Counted from the stretch's first letter, positions 1 to 9,500 are shown. The stretch is DNA of 64,000 nucleotides from Dyadobacter sp. CECT 9275 (GCF_907164905.1 NZ_CAJRAF010000002.1:2728001-2792000); one strand, 5' to 3'. The notes: a model not told the origin generated them from the sequence alone. Made by a program: numbers and translations.

Positions 1-2527
1 TGGTAGGAGGCGTTGTATTCAAAATTCGAATAGCCGGATCACCATATAAATTGGTTTGATGAATGTTGGTGGTTTCATAAGTATCAGGAGAGTCATTAAT
101 CACTGTCGATGCGGTTGCGAGCAAAATTTGTCCGATTGTTGGCCTGGTTTGATCTGTTTTTAGGAATATCTGCCTGTACAATAAGTCAATATAAATTTTA
201 GTAGGAGAGACATAACTCTTATAAGAGTTACCGAATATCACCACAGAGCCTTTCCCCGGCGTGATTAGCCAATCCGTTGATAACATCTGGACACTTCCAC
301 TGGTAAATATATTCCCTACTCCGCAGCCATTGAAGTAAATAAATGAAAACTTGTTATTTACTGTAAAATCAGAGGTATTCACATTTCTGATATTATAAAT
401 TGTCCCAGCCTGATTTCCATGCCCGTAATAAGCAATCATTCCTGCTCCTGCATTAACCTCGGCCGGTGTAGGCGCTGGAGTATTTACTGCATCCACATCA
501 TCGGATGTCGCGATAGCATCATTACTCAAGGTTTTTATTTGCCGCGTACCATCTAATGAAAGGACATGACTACTTACGCCAGTGAAAACATCCTTAAAAT
601 CTGGCAGCTCATATTTCCGTTTCGCCCCAATCAGATGCACTATATTTTTCCTCCAGCTAAGGGACGAGGCATCATCATTATTTGTCTGACGTTCATACTC
701 AATTACCTTGGTCAGATAATTCGCAAGTTCCGTTTTATTAAAGGCATTTATCCTACCCACAGGAATAGCCGGAATATCTACGTTGGGACTATTACTCAAA
801 CCGGTTACCAACAATATATCTGATCCCGGATCTCCAAAAGAAGGGACTTCCCCGGCAAGCTCCTTTGTAATATTAATCGGGATCGTCACTGAATAACCCA
901 TAAGAACCAGATTATGCTTTGGGCGAACACCATTCTGAATCATATAGTCGACAAATCTACGGATTGCAATAGCACTCGGCTCTCCATAATTAAACTGATC
1001 ATAAATACTCCTTATATCCATAACCAGAGTATTGAACGACCCTCCTTCTACTTTGCTACGGTAATTCTCCGCGTACGCCTTAGCACCCAACCTTAAATCT
1101 CTTTCTCCTGCCCTATTGGGGTCTTCATCATTATTAGTTATTATCAAATAGTCAAAGGCCTCGGGATTAATAGCCCCTGTGCCAATAGTGGGAGAAGTGG
1201 CCGTCCTGGCATTCTGATAGATAGCACCCAGGCTTACAGCATTAATTTTTGTAATTGAACCTTTAACATAACTAGGCGCTACAACGAGTAAATTCAGTGT
1301 TTTGCCACTTACTCTCTGAACCTGAATTTTCAGGTTATTATTTGCAAATATACCATTGGTTATAAGTACGGGCTGGTATGGATTACTGATATCATAAACC
1401 TTTGTATCAGCTGCAACATTTAATATTTCAATAATACTCTCTGAATTGGCGGTAGTTTTAAAATTAAAAGTGCAATTATTCAGCCCAGTCATATCTATCA
1501 CTTGTGGATAAAGAACAGAATAATAAGATATCCCAAAATCATCCGCGGTACTGGTCGAAACGGATTTGACTTTAAGGTATCCGGTCCCACCAGAGGTAAG
1601 ATTGCTGCTTTCCGTGAGATCCGAGATAAGCTTTAAACCGCCATATCCCGTAAAAGACAAAGAACTACCCAACTGGTGGGACTCAACCGATCCTTCATCA
1701 GCTCCCATAAAAACCTGGATTTCATGATAGCCTGTATTGTGGCCATTTACAACGATCTCAAAGACCGGCTTGGTTGCAGCTGAGCTAACCCAATTTTTTA
1801 AATTTATGGTTGCAGGATACGACTGTGGTGATTTTCCAGTATTGGGCCCATAAATCAAAGGACTTGTCCAACTGTTAGCCGCAGTGTAATAACTGTGGTT
1901 AAGGGTTGCATCGTCCATAAAGGTTGTAAAAGAAAATTTTTGATTATTTCGTTTGTTAAGTTCAGAATAATCATCAAACTTTTTTATATAAGTTTCATAA
2001 TGAAAGGGTTCAGCCGTTACAGAAGAAACGGGGTTTCCATTCGCCTCACTTACACGTGAAGGTCCCGATGCAGTCGTGAAAAAATAAGCACCTGCCTCCG
2101 AAAAAAAACTAACATATTTGTTGAGTCTCGCTTCTGGATTAGGACGAAACATCAGGCCATCAGAAACGCCATCATTCTTTTCTCCATAAAATACTATTTC
2201 GGTGGTGTTGGCACTTATGATGGCTACTTCTTTGCCTCGGTGCCAAAGCTGAATACTTTCTGGAGCCGCCGCTGGGTCACTTTCCGTTTTTTTTAACGCG
2301 TTAGTCAGGCTGGTGTAATTAACAGAATAGATACCATTGGCTGTTACCCCTACACGTACATACTTTTTGCTGTAATCAATCCATTGATTTCCGTAGGGAT
2401 AATCCGTCCATGGTGTTAAATCTTGCGCCGATGCTTCCTGCGGGACGATATTGAAGGCACATAAAAATAACAGGATTACAATTAACTTAAATTCTCCAAA
2501 ATTCATAATGCGTATAGTTTTTAACAT
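1..2527 (-). CDS. C25 (gingipain-type) cysteine peptidase, partial
   Basis: Reading frame open from the start codon to the window edge, so the C-terminus is missing (at least 842 residues are visible). The N-terminus has a signal peptide ending near the motif QEASAQ. A Peptidase_C25 core follows, with the His of YYGHGN (near base 418) and the Cys of FNGCGVG (near base 322) as the expected catalytic pair. The segment DIPAIPVGR is also typical of the family. Such proteins are secreted by the type IX system in Bacteroidota, and a C-terminal sorting domain would lie beyond the window. I chose ATG 2527, preceded by GAGAGAA; ATG 2506 in the same frame is also possible. The fragment could be a PorU-like sortase or an independent protease; I cannot decide without the C-terminus. 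Confidence 0.85.
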   Translation of the reverse strand, partial: MLKTIRIMNFGEFKLIVILLFLCAFNIVPQEASAQDLTPWTDYPYGNQWIDYSKKYVRVGVTANGIYSVNYTSLTNALKKTESDPAAAPESIQLWHRGKEVAIISANTTEIVFYGEKNDGVSDGLMFRPNPEARLNKYVSFFSEAGAYFFTTASGPSRVSEANGNPVSSVTAEPFHYETYIKKFDDYSELNKRNNQKFSFTTFMDDATLNHSYYTAANSWTSPLIYGPNTGKSPQSYPATINLKNWVSSAATKPVFEIVVNGHNTGYHEIQVFMGADEGSVESHQLGSSLSFTGYGGLKLISDLTESSNLTSGGTGYLKVKSVSTSTADDFGISYYSVLYPQVIDMTGLNNCTFNFKTTANSESIIEILNVAADTKVYDISNPYQPVLITNGIFANNNLKIQVQRVSGKTLNLLVVAPSYVKGSITKINAVSLGAIYQNARTATSPTIGTGAINPEAFDYLIITNNDEDPNRAGERDLRLGAKAYAENYRSKVEGGSFNTLVMDIRSIYDQFNYGEPSAIAIRRFVDYMIQNGVRPKHNLVLMGYSVTIPINITKELAGEVPSFGDPGSDILLVTGLSNSPNVDIPAIPVGRINAFNKTELANYLTKVIEYERQTNNDDASSLSWRKNIVHLIGAKRKYELPDFKDVFTGVSSHVLSLDGTRQIKTLSNDAIATSDDVDAVNTPAPTPAEVNAGAGMIAYYGHGNQAGTIYNIRNVNTSDFTVNNKFSFIYFNGCGVGNIFTSGSVQMLSTDWLITPGKGSVVIFGNSYKSYVSPTKIYIDLLYRQIFLKTDQTRPTIGQILLATASTVINDSPDTYETTNIHQTNLYGDPAIRILNTTPPT

Positions 2528-2923
2528 GGTTCTCTCTCAGTTGAGTTGGTATGAAAGCTACGAAATTACAATAAAATCCAATTCAACCAAAGGTGGGCCC
2601 GTAGGACGTCTCCCAATAAAATCAATAACCGGGGATAGCCCTCGTGCGTTACTTTATTTTAACCAGGTGGTATAGACTACAAAAACACCTGAAAAGTCAC
2701 TGGTGGAGATATAATACTTTGTTAGATTCCCTTTCGGGCCAGAAATGCAAAAGATAACATCCATTTATCCCAGCCAGAGTAATTTTCGCTGATTAAAAAA
2801 CTTTCCGTCCGTTTGCGGAACAAAAAGAGTTCATAATTGGTACTATTTCGGAGTTCGGTTCGTTTTCATTCGAAATTGGATTCTATAAAGATATTGACAA
2901 ATAAACTTTCCCCAGTAAACGCC
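2528..2923. other. Divergent intergenic region, no gene seen
   Basis: About 400 bases between the divergently transcribed C25 peptidase and acyl carrier protein genes. It must hold promoters for both. The only vaguely promoter-like string on the plus strand is ATACTTTG near 2716, an imperfect match to the Bacteroidota TAnnTTTG element. Short open frames here lack coding character. No stable hairpin or repeat was noticed. Confidence 0.4.
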
Positions 2924-3157
2924 ATGAAACAACGTGTAATCGGTATTCTCAAAAATTTTGGCATAGAAGAAAGCGCTATTTCTGATAACGCAAACTTTAT
3001 CAAAGACTTAGGTTTTGACAGCCTGGATACAGTTGACCTGATGATGCAGCTTGAGCAAGAATTTAATATTAACATTCCCGATGATGATTACCCGAAAATA
3101 GCAACGATCCAGAACCTTCTCAGCTATCTGGAAGAGAATCAAACCGTTGCTGCTTAA
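2924..3157 (+). CDS. Acyl carrier protein, stand-alone
   Basis: A 77-residue acidic protein with the acyl carrier fold. Ser33 in GFDSLDTVDL is the expected attachment site for the 4'-phosphopantetheine arm. The helix IV region IPDDDYPKIATIQNLLSYL is typical. The frame stays open upstream to 2837, but the internal ATG at 2924 gives the normal ACP length. It is not beside fabF or other fatty-acid synthesis genes; its neighbours are a peptidase and mqo. It may therefore serve a specialised acyl pathway and not bulk fatty-acid synthesis. That is inference; the family assignment is firm. Confidence 0.9.
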   Translation: MKQRVIGILKNFGIEESAISDNANFIKDLGFDSLDTVDLMMQLEQEFNINIPDDDYPKIATIQNLLSYLEENQTVAA

Positions 3158-3454
3158 TAGAAGTATTCCTAGGTAGGCTTAGGGAGAAGCTACAACGATA
3201 TCTGACAAGCCCGATCCGTGGCGGATATCCGGTGAAGCATGCGTGGTTGCACGGTTTTATGGTAAGGCATCAGAAAAATTGAAACAAAATAGGTTTTTAT
3301 TGTTTCCTGAAAAGAAGTTTCAAAAGAGACTTCTTTTTCTTTTTAGAATTATACTATTTTGGAAACAAATAGCGTCCAGATCGTTGTTATCAATTTGTAT
3401 TTTGGATTTTTCCGAGTCGGTGATCCTTTTGTCATTATAAAATTCTGATTTCCA
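3158..3454. other. Intergenic region between ACP and mqo
   Basis: About 300 bases without a gene. The first part (about 3170-3265) is more GC-rich than its surroundings and contains several short self-complementary strings such as GGATATCC and GCATGC, without resembling a tRNA or a riboswitch I know. A terminator-like hairpin follows at 3312. The promoter of mqo should lie between 3345 and 3454; I saw no convincing TAnnTTTG match. Confidence 0.4.
3312..3344 (+). terminator. Rho-independent terminator after the ACP gene
   Basis: Arms AAGAAGT (3312-3318) and ACTTCTT (3329-3335) enclose a ten-base loop and are followed by a T-rich tail. It lies 155 bases after the ACP stop and 110 bases before mqo, so it would separate the two transcripts. 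The stem is short and AT-rich, so efficiency is uncertain. Confidence 0.5.
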
Positions 3455-4981
3455 ATGCTTACCAAAAAGTCATCTAGAACGACCTCTCCGGATATTGTTT
3501 TGATCGGGGCGGGTATCATGAGTGCTACGCTGGGGGTACTTCTTAAAAAATTAAATCCATCTTTTTCCATATCCATTTTCGAACGCCTGGACCGCGTTAC
3601 TGCTGAAAGTTCCGACGCCTGGAATAATGCCGGTACCGGACATTCTGCTTTTTGTGAACTGAACTATACTCCCCAAAAGGAAAACGGCACCATCGATGTA
3701 TCAAAGGCGGTGAAAATTGCAGAGTCCTTCGAAGTCTCCAAAGAATTCTGGTCGTATCTGGTCGAAAATGAGATTATTGAAACTCCAGATGATTTTATCC
3801 ACCACATTCCCCACCTGAGTTTCGTCTGGGGAAAGGACAATGTAGCATTTCTTAAAAAGCGGCATGAACTTCTCACAGCGCATCATCTTTTTGAGGGAAT
3901 GGAATATTCCGAAAACAAGGATGAAATTAAGAGCTGGATACCACTTGTGATGGAAGGACGCGATTCTGATGAGCCGGTTGCCGCTACTAAAATGGAACTT
4001 GGTACCGACGTGAATTTTGGTGCGCTGACGCGTTCCATGTTTGATTTTCTGGAAAAACAGGACGGTGTGAAGCTTTACCTGAACCAGGAGGTGGAAGACC
4101 TGAAACAGATGAAGGATGGTAGCTGGATTGTGGAAGTAAAGGATCGGGATACCCGTCATTCGCTAAAAGTCCATACCAAATTCATCTTCATTGGAGCGGG
4201 AGGAGGTTCCTTACCCCTTCTTGAAAAATCTGGGATCCCGGAAGGAAAGGGTTTCGGAGGATTTCCGGTTAGTGGCCAGTGGCTGGTATGTACCAACCAG
4301 GAAGTAATTGAAAAACATCAGGCAAAGGTATATGGGAAGGCTTCTGTGGGCTCGCCCCCCATGTCTGTTCCACATCTGGACACCCGTATCATTGACGGCA
4401 AGAAAGCTTTACTATTTGGACCTTATGCCGGATTTTCGACCAAATTCCTCAAAAACGGCTCTTATCTTGATCTCCCTTTGTCTATTAAATTCAACAACAT
4501 TAAACCTATGCTTGCAGCGGGTATTAATAATATCCCGTTGACGAAATATCTTATTGATCAGGTAAGGCAGTCTCCCCAGGATCGTCTGGATGCGTTGAAC
4601 GAATATATGCCCGAAGCAAAACTGGAGGACTGGGAACTGGAGACGGCAGGCCAAAGAGTACAGGTAATTAAAAAGGACGAGAAAGAAGGTGGTGTTCTGG
4701 AGTTCGGAACGGAAATGGTTACTGCAGCAGACGGCTCCCTGGCTGCCCTCCTGGGTGCGTCTCCGGGAGCTTCTACCTCGGTATCGATTATGATTGAGCT
4801 GATACATCGCTGTTTCAAAGCGCAGGCTGAATCGCCCGAATGGCAGGCCGAGTTTAAAAAACTGATTCCTTCTTATGGTAAATCACTGGCAAAAGATGTA
4901 AAACTTGCAGCCCGAACACGTGCCTGGACGAGCCAGGTATTGCAGCTGAATGCGTCTCTCGAAGCGGAATTTTCGGCATAA
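3455..4981 (+). CDS. mqo: Malate:quinone oxidoreductase
   Basis: A 508-residue FAD enzyme that oxidises malate to oxaloacetate and passes electrons to the quinone pool. It is a peripheral membrane alternative to NAD-dependent malate dehydrogenase in the citric acid cycle. The N-terminal dinucleotide-binding motif is LIGAGIMSATLG (about residues 16-27). The family signature SSDAWNNAGTGHSAFCELNYTP follows in two adjoining parts, and the C-terminal LGASPGAST is also characteristic. Length matches the family. Its start follows an AT-rich leader and it ends in a strong bidirectional terminator, so it appears monocistronic. Confidence 0.95.
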   Translation: MLTKKSSRTTSPDIVLIGAGIMSATLGVLLKKLNPSFSISIFERLDRVTAESSDAWNNAGTGHSAFCELNYTPQKENGTIDVSKAVKIAESFEVSKEFWSYLVENEIIETPDDFIHHIPHLSFVWGKDNVAFLKKRHELLTAHHLFEGMEYSENKDEIKSWIPLVMEGRDSDEPVAATKMELGTDVNFGALTRSMFDFLEKQDGVKLYLNQEVEDLKQMKDGSWIVEVKDRDTRHSLKVHTKFIFIGAGGGSLPLLEKSGIPEGKGFGGFPVSGQWLVCTNQEVIEKHQAKVYGKASVGSPPMSVPHLDTRIIDGKKALLFGPYAGFSTKFLKNGSYLDLPLSIKFNNIKPMLAAGINNIPLTKYLIDQVRQSPQDRLDALNEYMPEAKLEDWELETAGQRVQVIKKDEKEGGVLEFGTEMVTAADGSLAALLGASPGASTSVSIMIELIHRCFKAQAESPEWQAEFKKLIPSYGKSLAKDVKLAARTRAWTSQVLQLNASLEAEFSA

Positions 4982-4990
4982 GGAAATAAG

Positions 4991-5037
4991 ACAATAAAAT
5001 GGGTGGCAGAATAAAATTCGGTCACCCATTTTATTGT
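4991..5037. terminator. Bidirectional terminator between mqo and the sensor kinase
   Basis: Perfect 15-base arms, ACAATAAAATGGGTG (4991-5005) and CACCCATTTTATTGT (5023-5037), enclose a 17-base loop. The A/T-rich outer part gives a U-run on both strands. It sits between the convergent ends of mqo and the histidine kinase gene, so it can terminate both transcripts. Confidence 0.9.
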
Positions 5038-5056
5038 ACAGATAGTACTCGTATGG

Positions 5057-7147
5057 TCATTTTGCTATGGGAAGATTTACATAAAAGGTAGTACCCTTTT
5101 CTACCTCACTGTCAAACCATATACGGCCTTTATGCGCTTCTACGATCTGTTTGGAAATGGATAATCCAAGTCCGAACGGCTGCTCACCCGATGTGCCCCG
5201 CCTTTTGGCTGCAGTAAACGGATCAAAAACTTTATCCTTAATATTCTCGGGAATGCCAATCCCCTGATCCCGCACCGAAAACTGTAAAGTTTCATCCTTT
5301 CTGTCCAGGTCAATATAGATGGTAGAGCCCAGAGGGCTAAATTTGATGGCATTAAAAATAAGGTTACTCCAAACTCTTCCCAACATTACCTTATCTGCCC
5401 TCAGCTCAATGTCCGATTTCACATTTGTAACCAGTTCCTGCCCCTTTTCGTTGATCTTAAACCGCAGCTGATCCACACATTGCATGAGTAGGTTACTTGC
5501 ATTCACCATTTCCTGGCTCATTTCTACCGGCCGGTTATTTAAACTCGCACTGAGCAGATCGTTGATCATCTCAATGGACTGCCAGCTGGTTTTTTTCACA
5601 AGCTCCATCAGTTCCCGATGCTCTTTCGAAAACTGAGCTTCTTCCAGAAGAATAAGAGATATGTTCGATATTGCACCGATCGGATTTCGCAGGTCGTGCG
5701 CAACCACTTTTAATATCCTGTCTTTATCCTCATTACTTTGCTTTAACTCCGCCATGGCTTGTTCCATCTGCGCATTCTGAAAAGTAACCTGGTTGTTCAG
5801 CAAAGTAAGCACGGAGACATTTTTACGGGAAGTTTTAGCGTTTTGCCAAATCAAAATCAGAATAGCGAGTGCCATCACAGCAAACAAAATAGCGATCAGC
5901 AAGTATATCTTGCGCTGCTCGTATTCCTTGCTCAAAAGGTTGTAGCGGTTCTGCTGTTCCATCTGCCTGAATTCCTTATCAGCATCCGCCAGCACCAGTT
6001 TCCTGTTTTCCTTTTCAAGTGAGTCTTTTAAGAACTGGTACTTCTGTACAAACTCGTAGGCCTTATGGTCGTCCTGTATCTTGTCGTAATAATTCCAGCA
6101 CAGCTTGTTATATCCAATTTCAACAAACTTATTTTTAAGTGTATCAAGTGATGCTTTCAATTGCTGAGTTACCAGCAATGCTTCTTTCATTTTATTTGTA
6201 TTGAGGTATAGCTCTCCCAGTTTCAAAAGGGTGATCTGAGCATCTCTCATGTCAAATTCCTTCCTGCTGTTGATTTGAATACTCTTTTTCAGAAGTTTTT
6301 CTGCAGTCCCGAACTGCCCCAAACGTGCATAAACATCTGCCTGGTTACCATAAATCACACCTCTGGCCATCTCCAGATAGTTCTTCCTGTCTGCAAACTG
6401 CCCCCCTTTTTCCTTAATAAAACTCAGCGCCTTATGGCTGTAAATGAGTGAGCTGTCACCTTCTCCACATTTGTCATAGGCCAAGGCGGTATTGGCCAGT
6501 AATTCCTGCTTCATGGCAAAAGTCGCGAAGTTGTCTTCACAATACGTTTGGTCTCCAAGGCATTGCCTAAAATAATAGGCCGCAGCACGGTATTTCCCTT
6601 GTCTGTAACTGACCATACCCAGCCGGTAAGAATACTCGCTTAACGCACACCTGTTGAGGATTTTCTGTGCAACAATTTTTCCCTCATAGTAATAATGGTA
6701 GGCTTCATTGTATCTCTTCAGATCAAAAAGTACATCCCCTTTATGAAACAATGCCGCAGAATATTCACGTATGTATTCATTTCTCAAATCACCTGTTGAC
6801 AGGATATCCAGCAGTGTATCCAGGCTTTTGTTGGCATTACTATACTCCCCCATTTTTCGATAGTAGCTGTGCCCGATAAAATCATACTTCCTGATCCTGT
6901 CACCGACTCCAGGGTGCCGGATGGCTTGATAGGCCGAATCAAAATAGGCAATTCCTGCATCATAATTACCAAGGTCAAGCAAACGGTTGGAACTATCCGC
7001 GATGCTATCCATGTAAACCTTATGATCGGAATTTGTTTTAGAGTCAAAACTACAAGACCAATAGAAAATACAAGGAAGAAGGGCAAATATGCCCCAGAAA
7101 CCGGGAGGCAGTAAAGGGAATAAGCTACGGTTTAAATACCTTGTCAT
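5057..7147 (-). CDS. TPR-containing sensor histidine kinase
   Basis: A 696-residue protein. The N-terminus looks like a lipoprotein signal (hydrophobic stretch ending in YWSCS). A long helical region with tetratricopeptide-like repeats follows, then one membrane span (LLIAILFAVMALAILILIW), a short coiled coil and a histidine kinase core. His about 484 in HDLRNPIG is the phosphorylation site. The N box (NLIFNAIKF), DQGIGIP and GLGLSI form the ATPase domain. The open frame reaches 7225, but ATG 7147 places the signal sequence correctly. No response regulator is adjacent, so it is an orphan kinase. The input signal is unknown. Confidence 0.88.
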   Translation of the reverse strand: MTRYLNRSLFPLLPPGFWGIFALLPCIFYWSCSFDSKTNSDHKVYMDSIADSSNRLLDLGNYDAGIAYFDSAYQAIRHPGVGDRIRKYDFIGHSYYRKMGEYSNANKSLDTLLDILSTGDLRNEYIREYSAALFHKGDVLFDLKRYNEAYHYYYEGKIVAQKILNRCALSEYSYRLGMVSYRQGKYRAAAYYFRQCLGDQTYCEDNFATFAMKQELLANTALAYDKCGEGDSSLIYSHKALSFIKEKGGQFADRKNYLEMARGVIYGNQADVYARLGQFGTAEKLLKKSIQINSRKEFDMRDAQITLLKLGELYLNTNKMKEALLVTQQLKASLDTLKNKFVEIGYNKLCWNYYDKIQDDHKAYEFVQKYQFLKDSLEKENRKLVLADADKEFRQMEQQNRYNLLSKEYEQRKIYLLIAILFAVMALAILILIWQNAKTSRKNVSVLTLLNNQVTFQNAQMEQAMAELKQSNEDKDRILKVVAHDLRNPIGAISNISLILLEEAQFSKEHRELMELVKKTSWQSIEMINDLLSASLNNRPVEMSQEMVNASNLLMQCVDQLRFKINEKGQELVTNVKSDIELRADKVMLGRVWSNLIFNAIKFSPLGSTIYIDLDRKDETLQFSVRDQGIGIPENIKDKVFDPFTAAKRRGTSGEQPFGLGLSISKQIVEAHKGRIWFDSEVEKGTTFYVNLPIAK

Positions 7148-7426
7148 GTAATGTTTACGAGCAAACGTTGAGGGGGCCGGGATCTGATGGATCAGACTGA
7201 AAAATTTCAATAAATTTAAGAACAATTATTGAATCCTGTGGTATAATTGATCACTATCATAACAGCACGTGAAATGATGTAGCAGTATTGGTATGATACT
7301 ACCAATAAAAAAATCAGATCGGATAAATTACAGTATACCCTCTCATTTAACCTCTATTGCAGAAAGTACCTATTAAAGCACCAAACGAAGTCGCCCAAAA
7401 ACCGGGCGTAGTTGGGAATTGTCCAG

Positions 7427-8269
7427 TTAAACAAAAGATTTAAGAAATTTCAATCCTTCAGTGGCGATGGATTCGCCGGAAGGTTCTATCTGCCTCCAGA
7501 TTGATGCCGCTTTGGCGATAATCTTCACCTCTGGGGTGAATGATTCAATGACCACATCGCCCTGGTAGTGAATCTGATTCAGCGCGTCAAATATTCTTTG
7601 CCAGTTGATCTGATCTCCTCCCGGAGTACCTCTGTCACTACCCGAAGCGTGCAAAAGTCCCAGTTTATCTCCGGCCAGCAAAATTGCTCCGGCGGGATCC
7701 TTCTCCTCCAGGTTCATGTGAAATGAATCCAGGTGTACCAGCAGGGCAGTACTACCGACATCCTTTATCAATTGCAGCACCTGGCCGCAAGTATTGATAA
7801 AATCCGTTTCATAACGATTCAGCGGTTCCAGGGCCAGTTTCACTCCATTTTCTGTGGCACTAGCCGCCAGCTTGGAAAGGTTCCCAACCACCGTGTTCCA
7901 CTGCTTTTTGTACAGTTCTGCCGGCACCATTTCTGCCCGGCCAACAGCAGAATACATTGGCCCGGCAATAAGCTGACTTCCCAGTACCGGGGCGATATCT
8001 ATGAGCTCGCGAATGTAATTCATTGCGGTCACCTGCTCCTTTCTGTTCCCGCGCAAATCTCTTCCTGGTCCAGTAGCTGCACATACGGACCTGCACGTTA
8101 AACCAGTATCATCCAAAGCCCTTCTGACCAACCCGGGATCTATATTCCCGGGGTCTTCTATCACTATTTCAACAAAATCAAACCCCCACTCCTTAAATTT
8201 GGGAAAATAGGATACACTCTCATTTGTAAACGGAGATGAAAACAAAAAGGTATTAATCCCGAATTTCAT
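7427..8269 (-). CDS. Sugar phosphate isomerase/epimerase (TIM barrel)
   Basis: A 280-residue AP-endonuclease-2-type TIM barrel, related to D-tagatose/D-psicose 3-epimerases. The four predicted metal ligands are visible: Glu148 (LEPLNRYE), Asp181 (HLDSFHMN), His207 (LHASGSDRG) and Glu242 (VVIESF). Such enzymes interconvert ketoses or their phosphates in the cytoplasm. There is no export signal. It is the last gene of the minus-strand sugar run, so it probably processes the product of that pathway. The exact substrate cannot be read from the sequence. Confidence 0.88.
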   Translation of the reverse strand: MKFGINTFLFSSPFTNESVSYFPKFKEWGFDFVEIVIEDPGNIDPGLVRRALDDTGLTCRSVCAATGPGRDLRGNRKEQVTAMNYIRELIDIAPVLGSQLIAGPMYSAVGRAEMVPAELYKKQWNTVVGNLSKLAASATENGVKLALEPLNRYETDFINTCGQVLQLIKDVGSTALLVHLDSFHMNLEEKDPAGAILLAGDKLGLLHASGSDRGTPGGDQINWQRIFDALNQIHYQGDVVIESFTPEVKIIAKAASIWRQIEPSGESIATEGLKFLKSFV

Positions 8270-8306
8270 GAGCGGGTGAACAATGTTGTGATGAATTGAT
8301 CTGAAT

Positions 8307-9500
8307 TTATTTACCTTTCTTTTGCGTAAAAACCCTTACTCCCTTTTTATTTCCTGTCACGATATCAGGCAGACCGTCGTTATTGATGTCTTCCACTGTA
8401 ACGTGCAGTCCCACCCCGGAGTCATTATCAATTTCGTGTTTGGTCCAGGTAGGTGTTTTGCCAGGTTGGTATTCATACCAGCAAATGACGGCCGGTTCAT
8501 ATTCACCGGGATCATTCCCATTATGTGCAAAATAGCGCTTTCCTGTAATGAGGTCCGGATTGCCGTCCCCATTGATATCTTTTAATTCAAGACCATGGGT
8601 CTGAGAGAATGTTTTGTCAATCTCGTGGTGTGCCCAGATGGGCTTTCCATCCGCATCTTTTCCTTGTTCATGCCACCAGATACCATAATTATGGGCTGAT
8701 GCGCTGATCACATCATTTAAGCCGTCTCCCGTAAGATCCATGACGTACATCTGCGAACAGTCCTGTCCAAGATCAGCGGCATGAAATGTCCAGTCCGACT
8801 GCTGAATATCCTTAGGTCCTTCCCACCAGCCACTTTTCACCAGCACATCCTTGCGGCCATCGCCATTGATATCTCCATATCCGAGCCCGTGGGTATACAT
8901 GTGTGTAGCAATTTTATCGTCGTTGCTGATGATAAACTTCTCCCATTCCGTTTCGCCTTTTTTTACAGGGGATTTAAGCCAGATGACCTTCTTGGCAGTA
9001 GGGTCGTTGCATAACAGATCTTTGCGGCCATCTCCATCCATATCCACCAGTAAAGGCGACTCGTTACCCACCGAACTGTGGATCAGATGCTTTTGCCAGT
9101 GCCCCGGCTTGTTTTTCGGGTTTTCATGCCACATGGCCGCTTTTCCAGGCCAGTCTATCCGGATAAGGTCAATCCAGCCGTCCTGGTTTACATCCATGGC
9201 AAAGTCCAGAAACGAGTCCGAGTAACTACCTTTCACAATAAAAGAATCCGGTTTGGCCAGTTCGTGCGCCTTCCAGGAGGGCGCTTCAAACCAATATGCC
9301 CCTGAAAGAACATCCTTTTTGCCATCCTTATTGACGTCGCCCATGGCCGCCCCTTCTGCAATAAACCTTTTGGTCAGTTCCTTTTTCGTAAAACTGACCG
9401 TGTGACCCTTTTTTGACTTGCTTTGGGAAAAGCCCTGGTAACTGCATAGGAGCGCAAGCAACAGACAGGCGCCACTTATATTCTTATGGAAACAATTCAT
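8307..9500 (-). CDS. Secreted FG-GAP/VCBS repeat protein
   Basis: A 397-residue exported protein with a signal peptide ending near SYQGFSQ. At least seven Dx(N/D)xDGxxD calcium-binding loops (for example DVNKDGKKD, DMDGDGRKD, DINNDGLPD) are spaced along the chain, as in seven-bladed integrin-like propellers. No catalytic motif is evident. In Bacteroidota and Planctomycetes, proteins of this kind often accompany large cytochrome c dehydrogenases, as here. It may be a calcium-dependent binding or scaffold partner in the periplasm or on the surface. The function is inferred from context. Confidence 0.85.
   Translation of the reverse strand: MNCFHKNISGACLLLALLCSYQGFSQSKSKKGHTVSFTKKELTKRFIAEGAAMGDVNKDGKKDVLSGAYWFEAPSWKAHELAKPDSFIVKGSYSDSFLDFAMDVNQDGWIDLIRIDWPGKAAMWHENPKNKPGHWQKHLIHSSVGNESPLLVDMDGDGRKDLLCNDPTAKKVIWLKSPVKKGETEWEKFIISNDDKIATHMYTHGLGYGDINGDGRKDVLVKSGWWEGPKDIQQSDWTFHAADLGQDCSQMYVMDLTGDGLNDVISASAHNYGIWWHEQGKDADGKPIWAHHEIDKTFSQTHGLELKDINGDGNPDLITGKRYFAHNGNDPGEYEPAVICWYEYQPGKTPTWTKHEIDNDSGVGLHVTVEDINNDGLPDIVTGNKKGVRVFTQKKGK

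Noticed and set aside
3243..3440. 65-codon plus-strand frame between ACP and mqo
   Set aside because: It reads straight through the terminator hairpin at 3312 and is dominated by Phe/Leu from T-rich sequence.
3701..4159. 152-codon minus-strand frame antisense to mqo
   Set aside because: It is opposite a confident gene and shows no domain or conserved motif.
7286..7307. Inverted repeat TATTGGTA-TGATAC-TACCAATA as terminator
   Set aside because: It is a perfect eight-base inverted repeat, but on the minus strand no T-run follows it; an operator upstream of the sensor kinase is equally likely, so no call is made.
7392..7408. Small hairpin CGCCC/GGGCG after the epimerase gene as terminator
   Set aside because: Only five pairs and no T-run on the minus strand; too weak to call.
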